Shown here piece by piece: positions 34,801 through 49,800 of a DNA stretch of 64,000 bases. A model generated the notes under the pieces. The model ran no database searches. It was not told where the DNA came from and saw nothing but the letters and a program-made list of their open reading frames with translations. This DNA is from Phorcus lineatus (lineage: Eukaryota; Mollusca; Gastropoda; Trochida; Trochidae), in assembly GCA_921293015.1 (NCBI GenBank), contig OV121089.1, positions 40,348,520 through 40,412,519 of the forward strand. Reading direction: 5' to 3'. The translations under genes and the position numbers were made by a program. Positions within the stretch are counted from its first letter, which is position 1; each line of letters starts with the position of its first letter.

Positions 34801-37800
34801 ACAAAAAAGAAGTGCAAACTGAGTAATTATCCTCTCCGTTCTGTCTTTAGTGATTGTGCATTTACTCCTCGTCTCCTACACCGTTCGGTAGTCTGTCATC
34901 CAGACCTGATGGCAAAATATTATAGGAGCCTTCTTAAGTCTAGAAACAGTTGGCAAGTCTAGTTGCCTCAGCCATAAATTAAGTACAGTACAGGACTCCT
35001 TTTTTATATTATTTCATACCAAATATCGAAAAATATATTTTTGGTGAAACCTTTTTTTCAGGGACTATATGTTAGTCTTACCGTTCGGCTGTTTTTCAGT
35101 TCTTAAAAAAATAGTTCCGTTTGTAAAATTTAAGAGATTCATGCAATTCGATACCTTCAAATTTTGTTTAAACTGGCCGCGTTGTGGTTTTTTTAATTAA
35201 GTAACCATTACAAGTAGACTTGACCAACAACTTATTTATTGACTATAATTTTATGATATACGTGAGTGGCATTTGTTATTTTTCATTTATATATCGTAAG
35301 TTCACCATGACATGTACTATAAAAAAAATTATCTAGCTTGTAGCTTGTTTACCAATCCAATTCCTCATGGAAATTAATATGATAAAACGACATCGATATA
35401 TATTCAAATCAGAAAGTAGAAATGAATTATGTTGTTTTAACTTCGTGTTATATGTTAAATTTTGTCCAAATGTTAAATATATTTAATGTTTCTCGGTTAA
35501 GATGACATTTTAGTGAGTTGAATCAAAAGTAGTTAATCTCTGACAGTGAGTGATCTGAAATAATACCTGAAACATCAATACTTGGATTTAAAATAGACTT
35601 CACTGTTTCTATATAATATAACACTAATATTCTTTCTCTAACGAATAATTCTTATTTCCGATTTATTATTTCCTAAAATATAGGGAGAAATAAAATAGAT
35701 GAATTTAAATCTAGATTTTGTTGTCATGAGGTTATTCTAAGAGCCAAAATCATATCAACTCAACCTGGTGTTGGACTAAATCATATATGCTCATTTTTCA
35801 TTAGAAAAGATCAAAGTTTAACATACTTAGAGCTTACACCTTCTAATTTTATTGCAGCAAGATCTACTTACTATCTGCAGGCACAGCTAAACAAGGCGTG
35901 TAAGCAGTTATATATATAGAAGCGCGTCTGTATTGTTTGCCAGGTAAAGGTTACCTGTCTTGGCACCCGTATACTGAACACATAACACGAACACATAACA
36001 CGAACAGCCAGAATCTTGCACAGACTTATAAAGGTTACATCACAGCGGGTGGATCTAGTGAATCAGCCGTGTTGAAGTGACATATCCTGCCTGACCGTTA
36101 GTTCCCAGCATGGATGAGAGGGGTCTCATATGCCATACATGAAATATGAAGACTTGGTTATTGCTTTGCACTTGCTTGATACGTTATATAAATACGTTTG
36201 ATTACAGATTCCTTGTCTTTTGTATTTTAGCCTGCCGCTCGTAATTTCGGTATCGTCGTAATATTACCAAATACAGTAATAATGCCGATAAAACAGTGTT
36301 TAATATTTGATCTTTTCAATTATTAATTTTTTATAAAGTGAGATACGTGACTTTTACCATTGTAAGTACCTTAGTCTCTAGCAAGAAAATACGTAGTAAA
36401 ATACATATTTGACAATTCAACTAATTGTTAAAATGCGTTTATCTAAATTTCATATTATGCATGTATCAACCATTTCCTGCTGGCATATGAAGTTAAAACA
36501 ATTTGAGGTCGACATTTTTTTTCCATAAGTGTATTTTCTTGGAAATCTGTCTGTCTTTGTACACTGTGACTAAAGGGCAATGTTGGAAAGACCAAGCAAA
36601 CCACTGTAATGTACATGCTCTGGTAGGAGTTACGCCCCTTATAAACATGTCACTGTAAACATAGTTTACAATGTCACTGATGGTGTTGACTGACTTACAT
36701 AATCTCCTTCTATATTGAATGCATAATATGCATTTGTAGATACAAGAATGGAAAAGGAATTGAGTTATATATATAGTTATTGCGTTTAATAGGATACCTA
36801 ATTCAATTAGACAAATTGATATCTGACAATAGCTGGCTGTATTTTGTGAATCAGCATATCTGCTTTCTCTTTTTCTTATGCATTCGCTTTTTAGAAAAAT
36901 AACCTTTGCAAAATATATACTTCCAAATTTTCTTAATTGAGAACAAGAACATGACAAGAAATCGCAGGCAATGTTTTGAAAATCAAAACATTTACATATA
37001 TCAGAGCAAACTTTCACTTTACAACCGTAAACATTAACACATAAGCTACCTAGTTAGAAATTAAAACATCATTTTTCATTTTAATATTATTTCAATATTT
37101 AAGAAACGAACATAATAAAGAAATACAAATTGGTATTACCGCAAACACATGAAAATAAGTGATTCTTATAATCATTTTATATGAAAACAGCAGTCGAAAA
37201 TATTTTTAAAAAGTAGGTATTTATTAAAAAATTAACGTATTGTTTACATTGTGTATGTAAGAAACGTACCAGATCTATCTATTCTCGAGCGGATGTAGAT
37301 ATGAAAACTTGTAAGTCATAAATGATTTGAGAATGAATTCCCCATTACTTTAATAGTAATGAAAGTTCTATAAGATAGTTGACGTGTATATGAAAACCTA
37401 GTCCTGCTTCATGACTGTGTATATAAAGGAGCCTTCGATACAGTCTAGTTCCTCATACAGCAAGTCTTGATTGACTGAATACAAAATTATGAATGAAGGA
37501 ACATTTAATTATTAAAAATTTTCTTAGACTAAATTTTAGTCTAATGAAAACCCAGCAGGCTTGAAGTCGAGAGCTGTCATATACCAGTCTCCTCAAATAC
37601 ATAAGGGGTAAATCAAGAAAAGCCAGCGAACTCATCGTCAAGACAGATTCAATAAATTGTAGACACTATCAAATAACCTAAGTCAAATTTCATTAAATCT
37701 GGTTATCGATTTTATTTGGGTAACTACTTGTTTGTAATCTTAGAACATATTTTTTTTATAAATCTATTCTACATTTTTTGTAATTTTTAAATCGAATGCA

Positions 37801-40800
37801 TTCAAAGCTAGAAAGCATCACTGTTGAACAGTTGTATTATATCGACCTTTAAAGGGACCATTCGAGCGGGGTATTTTTTGTGGAAACGAAATTCAGGAGG
37901 ACTTTCCTGTTAACAAATATCTATGATTTTTACATGATTCTTTTCACACTTAATTTCAAATATGTACATGAGTTTTACATTTCAGTTGTTTAAGATTTAA
38001 CAGTTTGACAAAGAATAAAGTGTAGGCTATCGATCAAAAAAGAAAAAAACTTCGTGAAATGAAGCCAATCATCGGAGCTACGAATGTGGAATGCATTACT
38101 ACGACAAAACATTATCGTAACTGACAACTTTTATTATGAATTATTTGTAAACATGCCCCTCTGCCAACAATCTATTAGTTATTTCTTAAATTTTTCAATG
38201 AATTAGCATAATACAGCACATTTGATTTCTCGCAATGCTCACATTTCAAGATGGCGGATGAAAGCCACTCGAATGGTCTCTTTAAAGACCCACTCCGTGA
38301 TTTTCATAACATATCATTTACCTTTGATACGAACCTGGATGTCATATGTGGTGATATAAAATCAAAACACAAGAACTTTTTACGTCCAGAAGACATATAT
38401 ATGACAAATACTCGTTTTTTCTTGAAAATCTAAAAACACCCTTATAAATGCAAAGAGGTGTAGATATCAAGTCTAATATACATAGATAGTAGTTACATAA
38501 CCTAACAAACACTATCAACTCCTAACTGCCCTCCTGGCTGTTTTAGATAAGTCTCCAAAATTACGTTTGACTATTTGACGCGCGCCACTGTCCGGTTTTC
38601 GATCATAATTGCGACGTTCTACCTTCATATTGTCACTGTAAAAAAAACCAATAAGCTTTAAAATGAGTCTTTTTGATAACAGTCGATACTTCGCGAGCAA
38701 ATGACACCATTGATTAAGTTTGGCATATATGACTCCAACAACTCACGGAGTGGCTCTTTAATCTCTATTTGTGAATGAACTGCCTGATTTATTATCTTTG
38801 GTTATATTCTGAACCGAACGCCTTGTTTCTAATTTAAAAGCTACACGATTTCGAGGTTGGAAACATGTGTTTCATTTCAGACCCCGGCCCCCTCCATCAC
38901 TCGTATTAGCAAACGCCCTTTACCTCACTAAACCAAACCATAGTATATACCGAGAAGAGAAAGATTTAAACAAAGAATTACCGACATCAGACACTCTCCG
39001 AGTCCCCAGTCACCACTTGCCCTTCAGATTTCCATCTTTGCAATCGTAAATCTGACTTCCGGTAGACACTCATCTCATTTGGATTATAAATTATGTTTGT
39101 GAACATGGGAAGACAGGGTGTCTTGTATCATCTCCGTCTCTACGTCTTATGATATGATGATCAATCCGATAATAAGGATGAAACTGAAATTTAGCAAAAA
39201 CAGTCTCAAGGAAAAAGTGGTTGTACCTTAATATTGCAAATGCAGTTAATAGACTCCATGGAAAGATATACTATAGACAGAATCAATGCATGGATCATTT
39301 CAAGTTCTTTAAAAAGCCAAAAAGTCATAATTACTTTAAATTACCCGTTTAGTAGAAGTGAAACATCGGCTTAACATTTTGAATGTTTCCAGTGAAACAT
39401 GTTTAAACATTCACCACAGCACTGTCGAAAATAAGACCGTGTAGAGAGTGTAATGGATAGCGCAGATAGAGAGACGGTTTGTTTATACCTACATGGATAA
39501 GCATCCTGTAATGGCAGCAATGTTAACCCCGTCAGTGCCAAACTCGCACCTGTTGAAGTAATACGTCAAGTGTCTAGACTCTTGCTAGTCTTTGAACCAT
39601 AACGTTGGAGGGAATATATATACTTGATGTACATATACACATATAAGAAAGTTAGTACCAGCAAATCAAAAGCAAAAGACTAAAACATTTCTATCGTTCT
39701 TTTCCTAAAGAAACATTTACTTCAGAACATTAACAACTTGTCTGAAAACATACACTGAAATGACTTTTGTAGTTCAATATAGCTATTATTCCAATTTCTG
39801 TTCCTCACGAAACCAGTTCACAGTTAAACAAATCGTAATGAATACCAGCCCCAATATGGTTTAAATCTTGAATTACACCAATTACCGACTTCCTGAAATA
39901 AAAAGGGAAAATGCTGTAATCGGACCTTATTTTTTGTTCTCCGCAAACTTGTCGACACGTACAGTTCCTAACATGTGAACTGAATCTTACGTATGTAGTT
40001 CTCTTAATGGAGATTTTTCTAATGTAATTGGCCCTATATACATTCGCTCTACAGACATTCTACGAATCGCACGTTTATAGATGCTGAGTCAAGTTTTAAG
40101 TAATTAGTTCTAAGCACATTACCTGTCGTAAAATACGACCATTATTACGCTTTACGTCAGACGTAATCAGGGCTATATTTTCCATCTGGTCGAATTCCTT
40201 GTCTCTCTACCACCATATTGTGTCGACATTTCACGCTTGATATTCTACTTCGTAAATGATCTGTGTATCTCGGGGTTTTTTTCAAAGCGTATTTGCATCA
40301 AGGTAATTTAACTACTACTTTTTCACCTGACAGGTAAAAAAGCACCCCATGCTTAGTCGTGCATGAATAATAAAGTCGGTAACGACATCAACGTCCCAAG
40401 GGATTTCAAGACTTAGTTCACGTTTAGTTTATTAAACTGTGAATGTTTTGTCAAATATATTTTGAATTACATTGCTTTTAACACCGTTTTAGTAAACCGG
40501 AAATTAACGCTGTAAACGATATTTTAGAAATGACATAATACAATGTTTTGTGAAAATCGTACAGGTTTTAACTACCTGTTTCTATATAATGATTGAACTC
40601 CTATCTTGACCCCAGTCGCTCTACTTCAACGCAAAGAGAACATAGATAAATAATGTCTTAATGATCTACGGAAATAGAATAAACCCAGACATTTTGACAA
40701 TGAAGTTTTCAGTTCTTTTAGTATAAGCTATGAAATACGCCCACGCCCACCTTTATCTAAATATATTTACGTTCCACTTCCATTATATTGTTTTGTTTAT

Positions 40801-43800
40801 AAATATCTCCTCAAACAGAAAGTCTATTTATCTATATTTCAGCCGTTTACCATTCTTAAACATCCTTCCTTATTTGAAATACCATATCCGTCTCTACTTA
40901 TATCTCTATTCTTCTTCTTCTTAAGTTGAATTTCTGCATTATTTGGCAGAATTTTATTTTAATAATCCTATTTGTATTACATGTACGAATCAATACGCAT
41001 ACCATAGACGATATGATCTTTATGACGTCAATGGCTGTATATTGCATTCATCATAAAAGATTTCATATGTCTATTATTTTTTAATCTGCGTTTCATTTAA
41101 CTGTTAAGGGTTCTTTAAATCTGACACCACAGCCATGTTTGGATTTGTCAGACAAACATCATGAATATCAATTTACGAGGGTATTCATATAGAGTGATTT
41201 CTCCACATGATGCATTTAAGCAAAATATCGCTTTTTTTATTTCGACGTGACGTCATGAACAATGCTTTGACGTCACTGTAGGCGTATGACTTTGAGTTTC
41301 AGCTGAGCCGACGTTGATGCACCCATCTATGGTTAGATGTAGATTTTGATTCTCTTCTTTGATATCGCAACGTTGATAATAACAAAATATTTTAATCGTA
41401 CCCATGAGATACTTGTATCTACACTCGTGCCTAAAAAGCGGTATATCCCTCGCTGTCGCTCGAGGAGTCCTGCTTCATGATTGTTTTTCAAATAAACAAG
41501 ATTGATCCTTAAAAACTTCTCCCTCTTCATTATAGTGAACGATGTATCTGCTGTTTTGTATTACATAAAGTTAATGATAATGAAACGCTCGACAAACAAA
41601 ATTGTGTTTGATAAAGTCAAGTCAGCGTCTCTTATGTATCGTTACTGATATTCCTCTTTTGAATATGATGTTCTTCACTTTCCGTCATCTCATCTAGCCC
41701 TTTGTCTTCAATCTGATTGTCATCTTTATTTAATCTTTTCAGTGCATTCATACTTTGATCCGGTTTTTGGACACGTGCTAAGAATAACACCCCTATCGTC
41801 TTACAGCCATGCCTGATACTATCGGGGGTAACTTTGAAACACAATTCACCTAAACGGTTAACCTTACCTTGAATTTAAACAAAACAGGACTTTTTCTAGT
41901 GATCTAAATGATGAGTTTATCAATATCTGCTTATATAGCACGTATACCACAAAAAGAAATTTTTTAAAAATGAAAAATATCTGCTGAAAGTAAAGATAAT
42001 GTCGAAATAAGCTCTTCTCGTGTGTCTGTCGAGGCCGAACGGTTATGGAGTATTTTCTGCAAAATTGTTATGAAAGTGAACATAGATTACATTAAAACAG
42101 TAAAGATGGTTAGGTGTTCAAATTCCTACAGGGAATAACGCCTATAGGAATAATAATTGGACCGCATGTTGTGACGACGATATGCTTACCTGCACACAAA
42201 TGAACTGATCAAAGTAGTGGTAACTGTTGTGTTCGAACTATCTATGTATGGGGGGGGGGGGATTTTTCATTTGCTAAAAGGGAGGGGATTGGGGGGGAGG
42301 CTTTGCTCTTTTAATACATAATCAAAAAATACCTCAATTGATATCTTCAACAGCACCTATTTCACTTTAGATATGGCTATTAATTAGTGTATGAGTTGTT
42401 GTTTTGCAATGCAACGTCTACTTTCGCTTTTTAGTGACAAGAAATTTAAAATATGTATTCTATCATTAACAGAATTAAACACGTTATATTTTAATTTCAC
42501 CTGAGAGAATTAAAAACATGTCTTCATCTCAATTATAGTGCTTAAAATTAATTTTCAAAATGAAAAACCCTTGCCCACCCTCGGTTCCTACGCCTATGGA
42601 ATGGATCTACCCCCATCTTAAGATTAAGAAAATAATTTGATAAAATATCTACCTTGCTAAAAACAACTTATGATGAAATAATATTTTGGTTAAAAAAGCG
42701 TATGATCAAACATCGACTTTGTTGAAAAATGACCTATATTTAAAATCCTTTTGGTGACATATATATCTTTTCGAAGTAAAAGATTTTGTCATTATTTGTA
42801 TTTTACATCCTTAATAAATCATGCCACCAGGCCCAAGGACCACAAATCTAATATAGATATAATACAATTATTTGGATATTATGGATGCGATACAAAAAAA
42901 GCTGTGTATCATTGCATTGTGTATTTATCAAGATTATGATCTTATGATTTCTTCTCCTATACTAGGATACTTTGATCATAGAATATCTTTTTTGTCTGTC
43001 TAACCTTTTTGTATTAGTTTATTCATCTAAATCTTCATCATGGCGCCTTATTATTTGTCATACGTTTCAAGCATGTTTAAGATAACAGCTAGGATGACAA
43101 TGAACAGTCCAGTTTTCAAGGAGCATGCCTTTCAATGACGGATGTTGCATATGACGTCATTGTCTGAATCTGATCTGTCAAAACACGGTGTCAGAGCCGC
43201 GTCAACAATGTGTATTTAAAAATGTCGTGAGAAGTGTTTTGACACTACATGTTCATCAGATAAAGGAAACGTTTTAGACGTCATAGGGTAACATGTAGAT
43301 GATACATTTAAGAGAACACGATGTCCTGATATGCAATACAAATTATGTTACATATATTACAAGTAGAGTGATTAGCGCATGAATATGTAAAGCTCAAATG
43401 ATGCGATGATATCATAGCGTTAGCTACAAATCTTACATAGTAGTTTTCATCGAAGGCATCAACAATCTAAATAATTAAGAGTTACTACTACGCTTACAAA
43501 TTGTATTATTTTTTTTATTATTGAAATGCGTTTACGAAAATGAAATACTAGGAAATTAAGGGGCTAGAATTTGAAAGGCAACATGATGGCTATATTGAAT
43601 CTTGTTAACAACTGTACGAGGAGGGTTCATATACAACTTGCTCAATGTCATAGTGAGATTAACAATTAGGAATGTTTGTTTACGCCTATAACATTTCAGG
43701 ATAAAAAAAAGTTATTTTGATAATTACACTTTTCACACGTCTGTCCTTCAACTGTTCATTAACAAACATGATTATTGTCCCTGAAAAAAAGATTTCATGA

Positions 43801-46800
43801 AAACCTTTTTTTTCAATATTTGGAATGAAATCATATAGAAAAGGAGTACTGTATAATACTTAATTTCAGGCTGAGGTAACTAGATTTGACCAACATTTTC
43901 TAGACTTAAGATGGCTCCTTTAGTATTTTGCCATAGGGTCTGGATGACAGACTAACTGTTGATTACCTATGCTATACCATTACTGTTTAAATATTAGATA
44001 ATTTCGTGCTGTTTTAAGAGGTATTACTTGATTAGGATCCTTACTTCGTCTTTGTCGGAAGAGATAATTGGATGTGGACGTTGTCGTACCACATTCGTCT
44101 TTATTGCCAGAGATGTTTGTATGTGGAGGTTGTCGTTCCTTCTTCGTCTTTATTGCCAGAGATGTTTGTATGTGGAGGTTGTCGTTCTTTCTTCGTCTTT
44201 ATTGCCAGAGATGTTTGTATGTGGAGGTTGTCGTTCCTTCTTCGTCTTTATTGCCAGAGATGTTTGTATGTGGAGGTTGTCGTTCCTTCTTCGTCTTTAT
44301 TGAAAGATATAGTACAGGATGGAGATGTGTGGATGATGCCATACTTCCTTCTTCGTTATTGTCAGATAAACTACCAGTTAGGGATTGCAAGAGATGATAT
44401 GGGTTAGGGACATTGTTTAAAGTGCTAACAATTGCCAAGGACATTGTGTACTTTAGTAGCGTGTGCTAACAATGGTCAACGACTTTGCTATATATCTTTC
44501 TTCCTGTTGCAGGAGATGAGACTCTAGGATACTCAATAGTTATGCTCCAAGAATTTTCTTCTGCTGAAGTCAATAAAGAGTCATAATTATTTGTCATTTT
44601 TTCAGGAGCCAACACGGGTCTGGGCAAGGCCGTTGCTATAGAGCTGGCTAAACGTAAAGCACGTGTGTACCTGGGGGTGCGGGACAAGATGAAGGGGGAG
44701 GCGGTGGCCCGGTCAATCAAGAAGAAAACAAACAATCAGGATGTCTTCGCCGAGCTGCTGGACTTGGGCAACCTGAGATCCGTCAAGGACTTCGTCGACT
44801 CCTTCAACAACAAGGAAACAGCCCTCCACGTTCTCGTCAACAACGCCGGTATGTACTGAGAATAATTTCTTATGTCTTGAATGTTTTGATAATACTAAAC
44901 GGCGCCCCTTTTGATAACACGTTTTGGCTGATTTGGTATCTAATGAGCGAAAGCGAGTTCGGTTCCAATACACTTGACGACTGTTCTAAAATAGTGTACT
45001 AAATTACTCATTTTATTTATTACTCGATGAAGAAGGTAAATAGCATTGTAATTAAATGTAATGGACAATGCTAACGTCGACTTCTGAGTAATATGAATAA
45101 GCTTAAACTGTATAATGACTGGTATTGAATCTAAAACACCGGGTATACCGCATGAAATTTCATTTAGTACATGTCCAACTAACTCCCGAAACTATGACTT
45201 TCTGTAAAGTGCCAAATCAAGGAAATGCGTAAAGTATTGGCAAAAGTTAGAGGTAAATCTGAATATTAGTCCATATTAATTAATTGGGGTATGTTGTACG
45301 AGATAGATTATTTCAATGGTACATTTACCTAACATAAAAATTTAAAATCGTTTGCATCAACCACGGTCAAGTTTTGAGACGTTAAGAATGAGAATTATCA
45401 CGCCCCATGTTGGTTGCTTTTATGACTGAAGTTTACACTTATACCTTTTGACTGTTTTAGCTGTGTACAAGTGTTTTACTTTTACGTTCCAAGATACAGA
45501 TTTCATTATTAAAAAATAATTTGAAATAGTTTTGACATTTCGTTGACATTTATGAACTTTTCTTTCTATCTTTATGTTTTAGCTTCAGTGGATGTTTTAT
45601 CCAATATTATTCAAATGATTTCTTATTACGACAGTATGTTAATTAAAAACAATTGACTTACATAATGTAGGTTTATTCCAAAGGACAGCGGGTTTTCCAA
45701 GGACAATGTACATATAATTATGAAAGAATTATCAAACATTAAAGCTAGAAATATGTATTTATGGAATGCTAGACTGATTGCTATATAATATGACAAGGTT
45801 GATACGTTCGGTTCATATGTCACTTAGATGTCAAACGTAATTTGTAACATCATTAGGCCATTAATAACAGGAAAGTCTTGTTCTCCTTAAACTAGTCTAT
45901 GTCTTGTTTGATAGTTTAAAAGTATATTAACATAAATGTGTTAGCTATGAATTGGGGGAGGCATGATGAGACTAAAATTCTGGAGAGTGGCGCCCTAATT
46001 TCTAGACATTATAGCATATCATGTAACGACATGCAAAAAAGCAAAGACATATCTCATAAAACCATCCAACTAACTTACACATGACAAATGTCTTTCCTGT
46101 TGTGTTCCAACCGTCGTTAAATAACACCGCCATGTCATAATTATGCAAATCAATGTCTACAGCGTAGTAAGCCTCTGTCATGTCACACTATGTAGCGATG
46201 TTTTTTACTATCCTTTGAAAAATTAAGTCAATAATTTAGTAGCACATGATTCATTTTGTTTAAAGGCACTATAGCACGCCTTTTCGGTCCAAATTGGCTT
46301 TTTTAAGGCTTATGACGATATAGGCACTCGCTAAAGCTTTCTAACGATGGAATGAAATACTTATTATTATTCAAAATTGACCTGTAATCAAAAATGAAAA
46401 CGTTCAGGCGGCCAAAGTCGGCTTAGAGATATCAAAAAATCTATGGTCACCTGTGCACAAATTGGAAAATAAGGACGGTTGAAAACGGCTGAACTAGTAA
46501 TGTGTGTAGCTTTGTACTTTATCTGTACTCTGAACTGAGAATAAAGGCTGGAATGTTGTTTATGAAAACAATCTTGTAACTCTACCTATTCAAAAAAATC
46601 TAGTATAACAATTGTAATTGAATTAACATAACGGCAGCCGTTTCGGTCTTCTGACTGAAAAAAAATTGAATATTTCTGATAGCGTAGTTCATGGGGAGTA
46701 AATAAAACGTTGAATACTACATCACATACTTCCGGTCTTTTCGAATAAACAGTTCAACCCTAATGCGTACATTTTTGTTATATGAATTACGAGGTAGATT

Positions 46801-49800
46801 ACCTGAGTGTGGATGTATTATAGGTGCATTAGTTATTTATGCGAGCTATATGTGCGCAGTAGTGCCTTTGTTAATGAGGGTTATTGAGCGTCTGTTAAAC
46901 AACTTTAAAAAATGTTTTATTAGAGCTCAATAAAACAATGTCTGTGTTCAGAGAGTATAGGAATTAAACCCCAAAGATAAAAATAGATGAAATGTATAAT
47001 AAATAATGAAAATAACACGACTAAAACAGTAAACGTATAAAAAAAATTAAGTATTTTATCAATTATCTCACGAAACAATATATAATTCTCTCAATTCATT
47101 TAATCATGCAACACAGGTAAGAAAATTGTATTCAATTTCAAGGTTTGAGTAGGTTCTTAGCCATCAGTAAGGTTAATCATTGACATTTTCTACATTCTAT
47201 CTCTCTGTATGCTATTGCCAATACTCGGCTCTCTGGCCTCAGTTACCCAGTCCTGGAGAGACAAAGCATGTTTCTTTATCTTGAATCTTCTCAGATAAAG
47301 GCGTGTGGTGATTCCAGCATAGGCTTCTTGCAGGTCTATAGAAAGATAGCATTGAAAAAGTGCACATGTTCTATAGGAGATGTTCACTCCTTGTACTCAC
47401 CCCTCAGAATGGTACCACACACTGACTCTTTCGTTATGCAGCAATGACATTTAACATAAAGGACAATCACCCGTCGATATTACATAATTAGGATGATGAG
47501 ATATTTCCTTCGTACGAAGATTAGTTTTACTTCTTGATTTCATTTGATTTCGGCTAATTAAGTTTTCACTTTTCGATCAATTTTCAAGTTTTTTATTTAA
47601 GGGGGATGATGATATAAACTCATTGAAAAAAATCGATATTCATAATCGTTGGTAAATATATCATACTTATATTTCTAATTTTATCATCAAGATTATTTTT
47701 TACTATGATAAATAAATGTTTCCCCTTAATGCAAAAAGTTAATAAACCCAGTAAGTAAGGCTGTTACTTGAAAAACGATTTTCAGATTATGACGAGAGAA
47801 ACATGTTGAAAAAAGGAAATTATTCAAATACTACATGAATATTTTAATTGTAAATTAATCCCTTTGGGCATTTGTCCCTTATGATATCTTCAAATAAAGT
47901 TCTGGAATTCTTAACATCTAAACAACTTAACATTCCTCAGAGATTCAATCCGATAATACATTCCAAAATTAGAATTTCTTATCTATGTAAAATGTATTCC
48001 CAAGAGTTTACAGATTCCAATTGGCCTATTTTGGGTTAGATATGATATTCTTATGAAGATCATTTATCAATATCCTTTATAGCATTTGTTCAAAGGTTAC
48101 AATACAACAGGGTCACTAAAAATAAAACTGGAGCACCTTCACGATCAATCAGATAGTCCAAGGTAACCTGCTTCCATTCTGTCGGTGATCTCATTAATAC
48201 CATTCATTCCTGAGTTCTTCAATATCATGTAGGATTAGACAGCTAAAGTTCTATCTGACACATATTCTAACCACATACTTAAGTATTCATCCATCAGTTA
48301 ACCGTGAATACTTAACCATCTTGTTTTCTCTTTGATATAAAGATTATTATCCTAAAAAAAATTAAATAATTAAAACTCATCTGCTTAGAATGTAGATGAT
48401 GTAATTGTATTTACTTCGCCACCAAAAAGGTCTATCGCAAACGTTCTGGCATATAAATAAATCGGAAACTTTAATGAACCGATTGATCACAAAATAAGAA
48501 TTCTAAGATAATACTCATCAAATTAATCAATTTATAGAGGAATTAATTTTAGAAATGCCTCCAATGGATCTGCCATTCTCGTAGACGGCTGTCGGCTGTT
48601 TTCACCTCCCATGTTGACGAACAGACCGTTTGTAGAGAGATAGCATTCCTCGCCGTCTAACTTTTAGTACTTGTCTTCGACGCTAACGAGAAGAGTACGT
48701 GCAAACATGCATTTCAGAGACGGATAAATCTGTATCTTATCTACAAATGATTGTAGAAGAAAATGGTGTCATTTATAATGCTGTGCTTATTACTGATAAA
48801 GACGAAACGATACGTTTAAAATGAGAACATGTTTTACAATAAACATGAATCATAATTGTTAAAATGCTATTTATTATTCTGAAAGCATTTGAATGAAAAT
48901 ACAAGTATACAAGTATATTCTTCTAAGTTTATCAAGTATCTTTAGGTCATTATCAAGCTTTAACACAACCTGACATCTATTAATTTACACATCTACATCT
49001 GCATATCAATAGTTTGTTCACTTTCTACTGTATCTTCGTGCAAATATCATGTAATTTGGATTTGGTTTGAATGTAAATAAAACAACTTAAGCATAACTAA
49101 CACAGGATCTCAAACTGTCAATGTGTAAAGTAGACATCTATTAATGTATGGTATGATTGTCTCGTCTTTTTTCGAATTTTGACATGATTAAATAGACAGA
49201 AGGGGTCACATTTTCGAAAGTACGATTTCCCAAAATTTCGATCAAAATGTTCTATTTTGACTTTTGGAGAACAAAATCAGCAAACTCCCATTGACTTAAT
49301 GCAAGCGAACAAATATGACTTGTATTTAAAGGTGTTAATCACCTGATAAGGAGTTTGTAGAGAAAAATAAAAAAAATACTGTTTTCGAAATTTTGACCCC
49401 TTCAGTGACCTGCCAAAAACTATTACGTTTTACTGTTGGGTATGACATACGATTGCCTAAAGGTGCAACGGATCTGCTCTTCTGTATTGAAAATTCAAAA
49501 TAATTCATTTCTTTTTCGCAATGCTACGATGCTTCAAAGACATGCCAAATTATATGATATTTGCACTACGATTCGGAGGTATGTGAACAAACTTTTGGTC
49601 TGCAGCTGTACCTGTTCTCAGATTATGTTCCAATTTCAGATATAAAAATTAAATGTGAATCGGATATCTTTTATTACTCTTTTATGAACAGAAAAAAAAC
49701 TTAAAACCTTTTGTGAAAAGTAATCATATTTCTGACCAACATACGATGTTCATATTTAAATGGAAAAACGTAAAACGAAAAACGTTGCGTTCCTCTAGCA

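Larger units (their letters stand above)
17734..44605 (+). other. intron 1 of the dehydrogenase gene (26.9 kb)
   Basis: AT-rich and mostly featureless apart from the repeats listed separately: ATTT-type simple repeats, the 20-bp minisatellite, a 60-bp satellite, a LINE tail, MITE-1 copy A, the 34887/43777 repeat pair and the 49-bp array. A TATA-like stretch with a GC-richer 150 bases follows 35911, and a 174-codon minus-strand ORF lies at 36493-37017. I could not support any gene. Confidence 0.7.

Noticed and set aside
38251-38433. Small ORF starting MADESHSNG at an AAGATGGCGG context
   Set aside because: Most of it lies inside MITE-1 copy A, so it is repeat sequence rather than a gene.
38515-38700. 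Minus-strand ORF of 61 codons
   Set aside because: Entirely within MITE-1 copy A.
44028-44407. Repetitive 91-111-residue proteins in three frames
   Set aside because: They arise from a 49-base array that stays open in every frame; no start context or domain.
44840-44859. Dehydrogenase ending in exon 2 with NNAGMY and a stop
   Set aside because: A gtatgt donor precedes the stop, and exons 3 and 4 continue the fold with matching phase and the catalytic residues.
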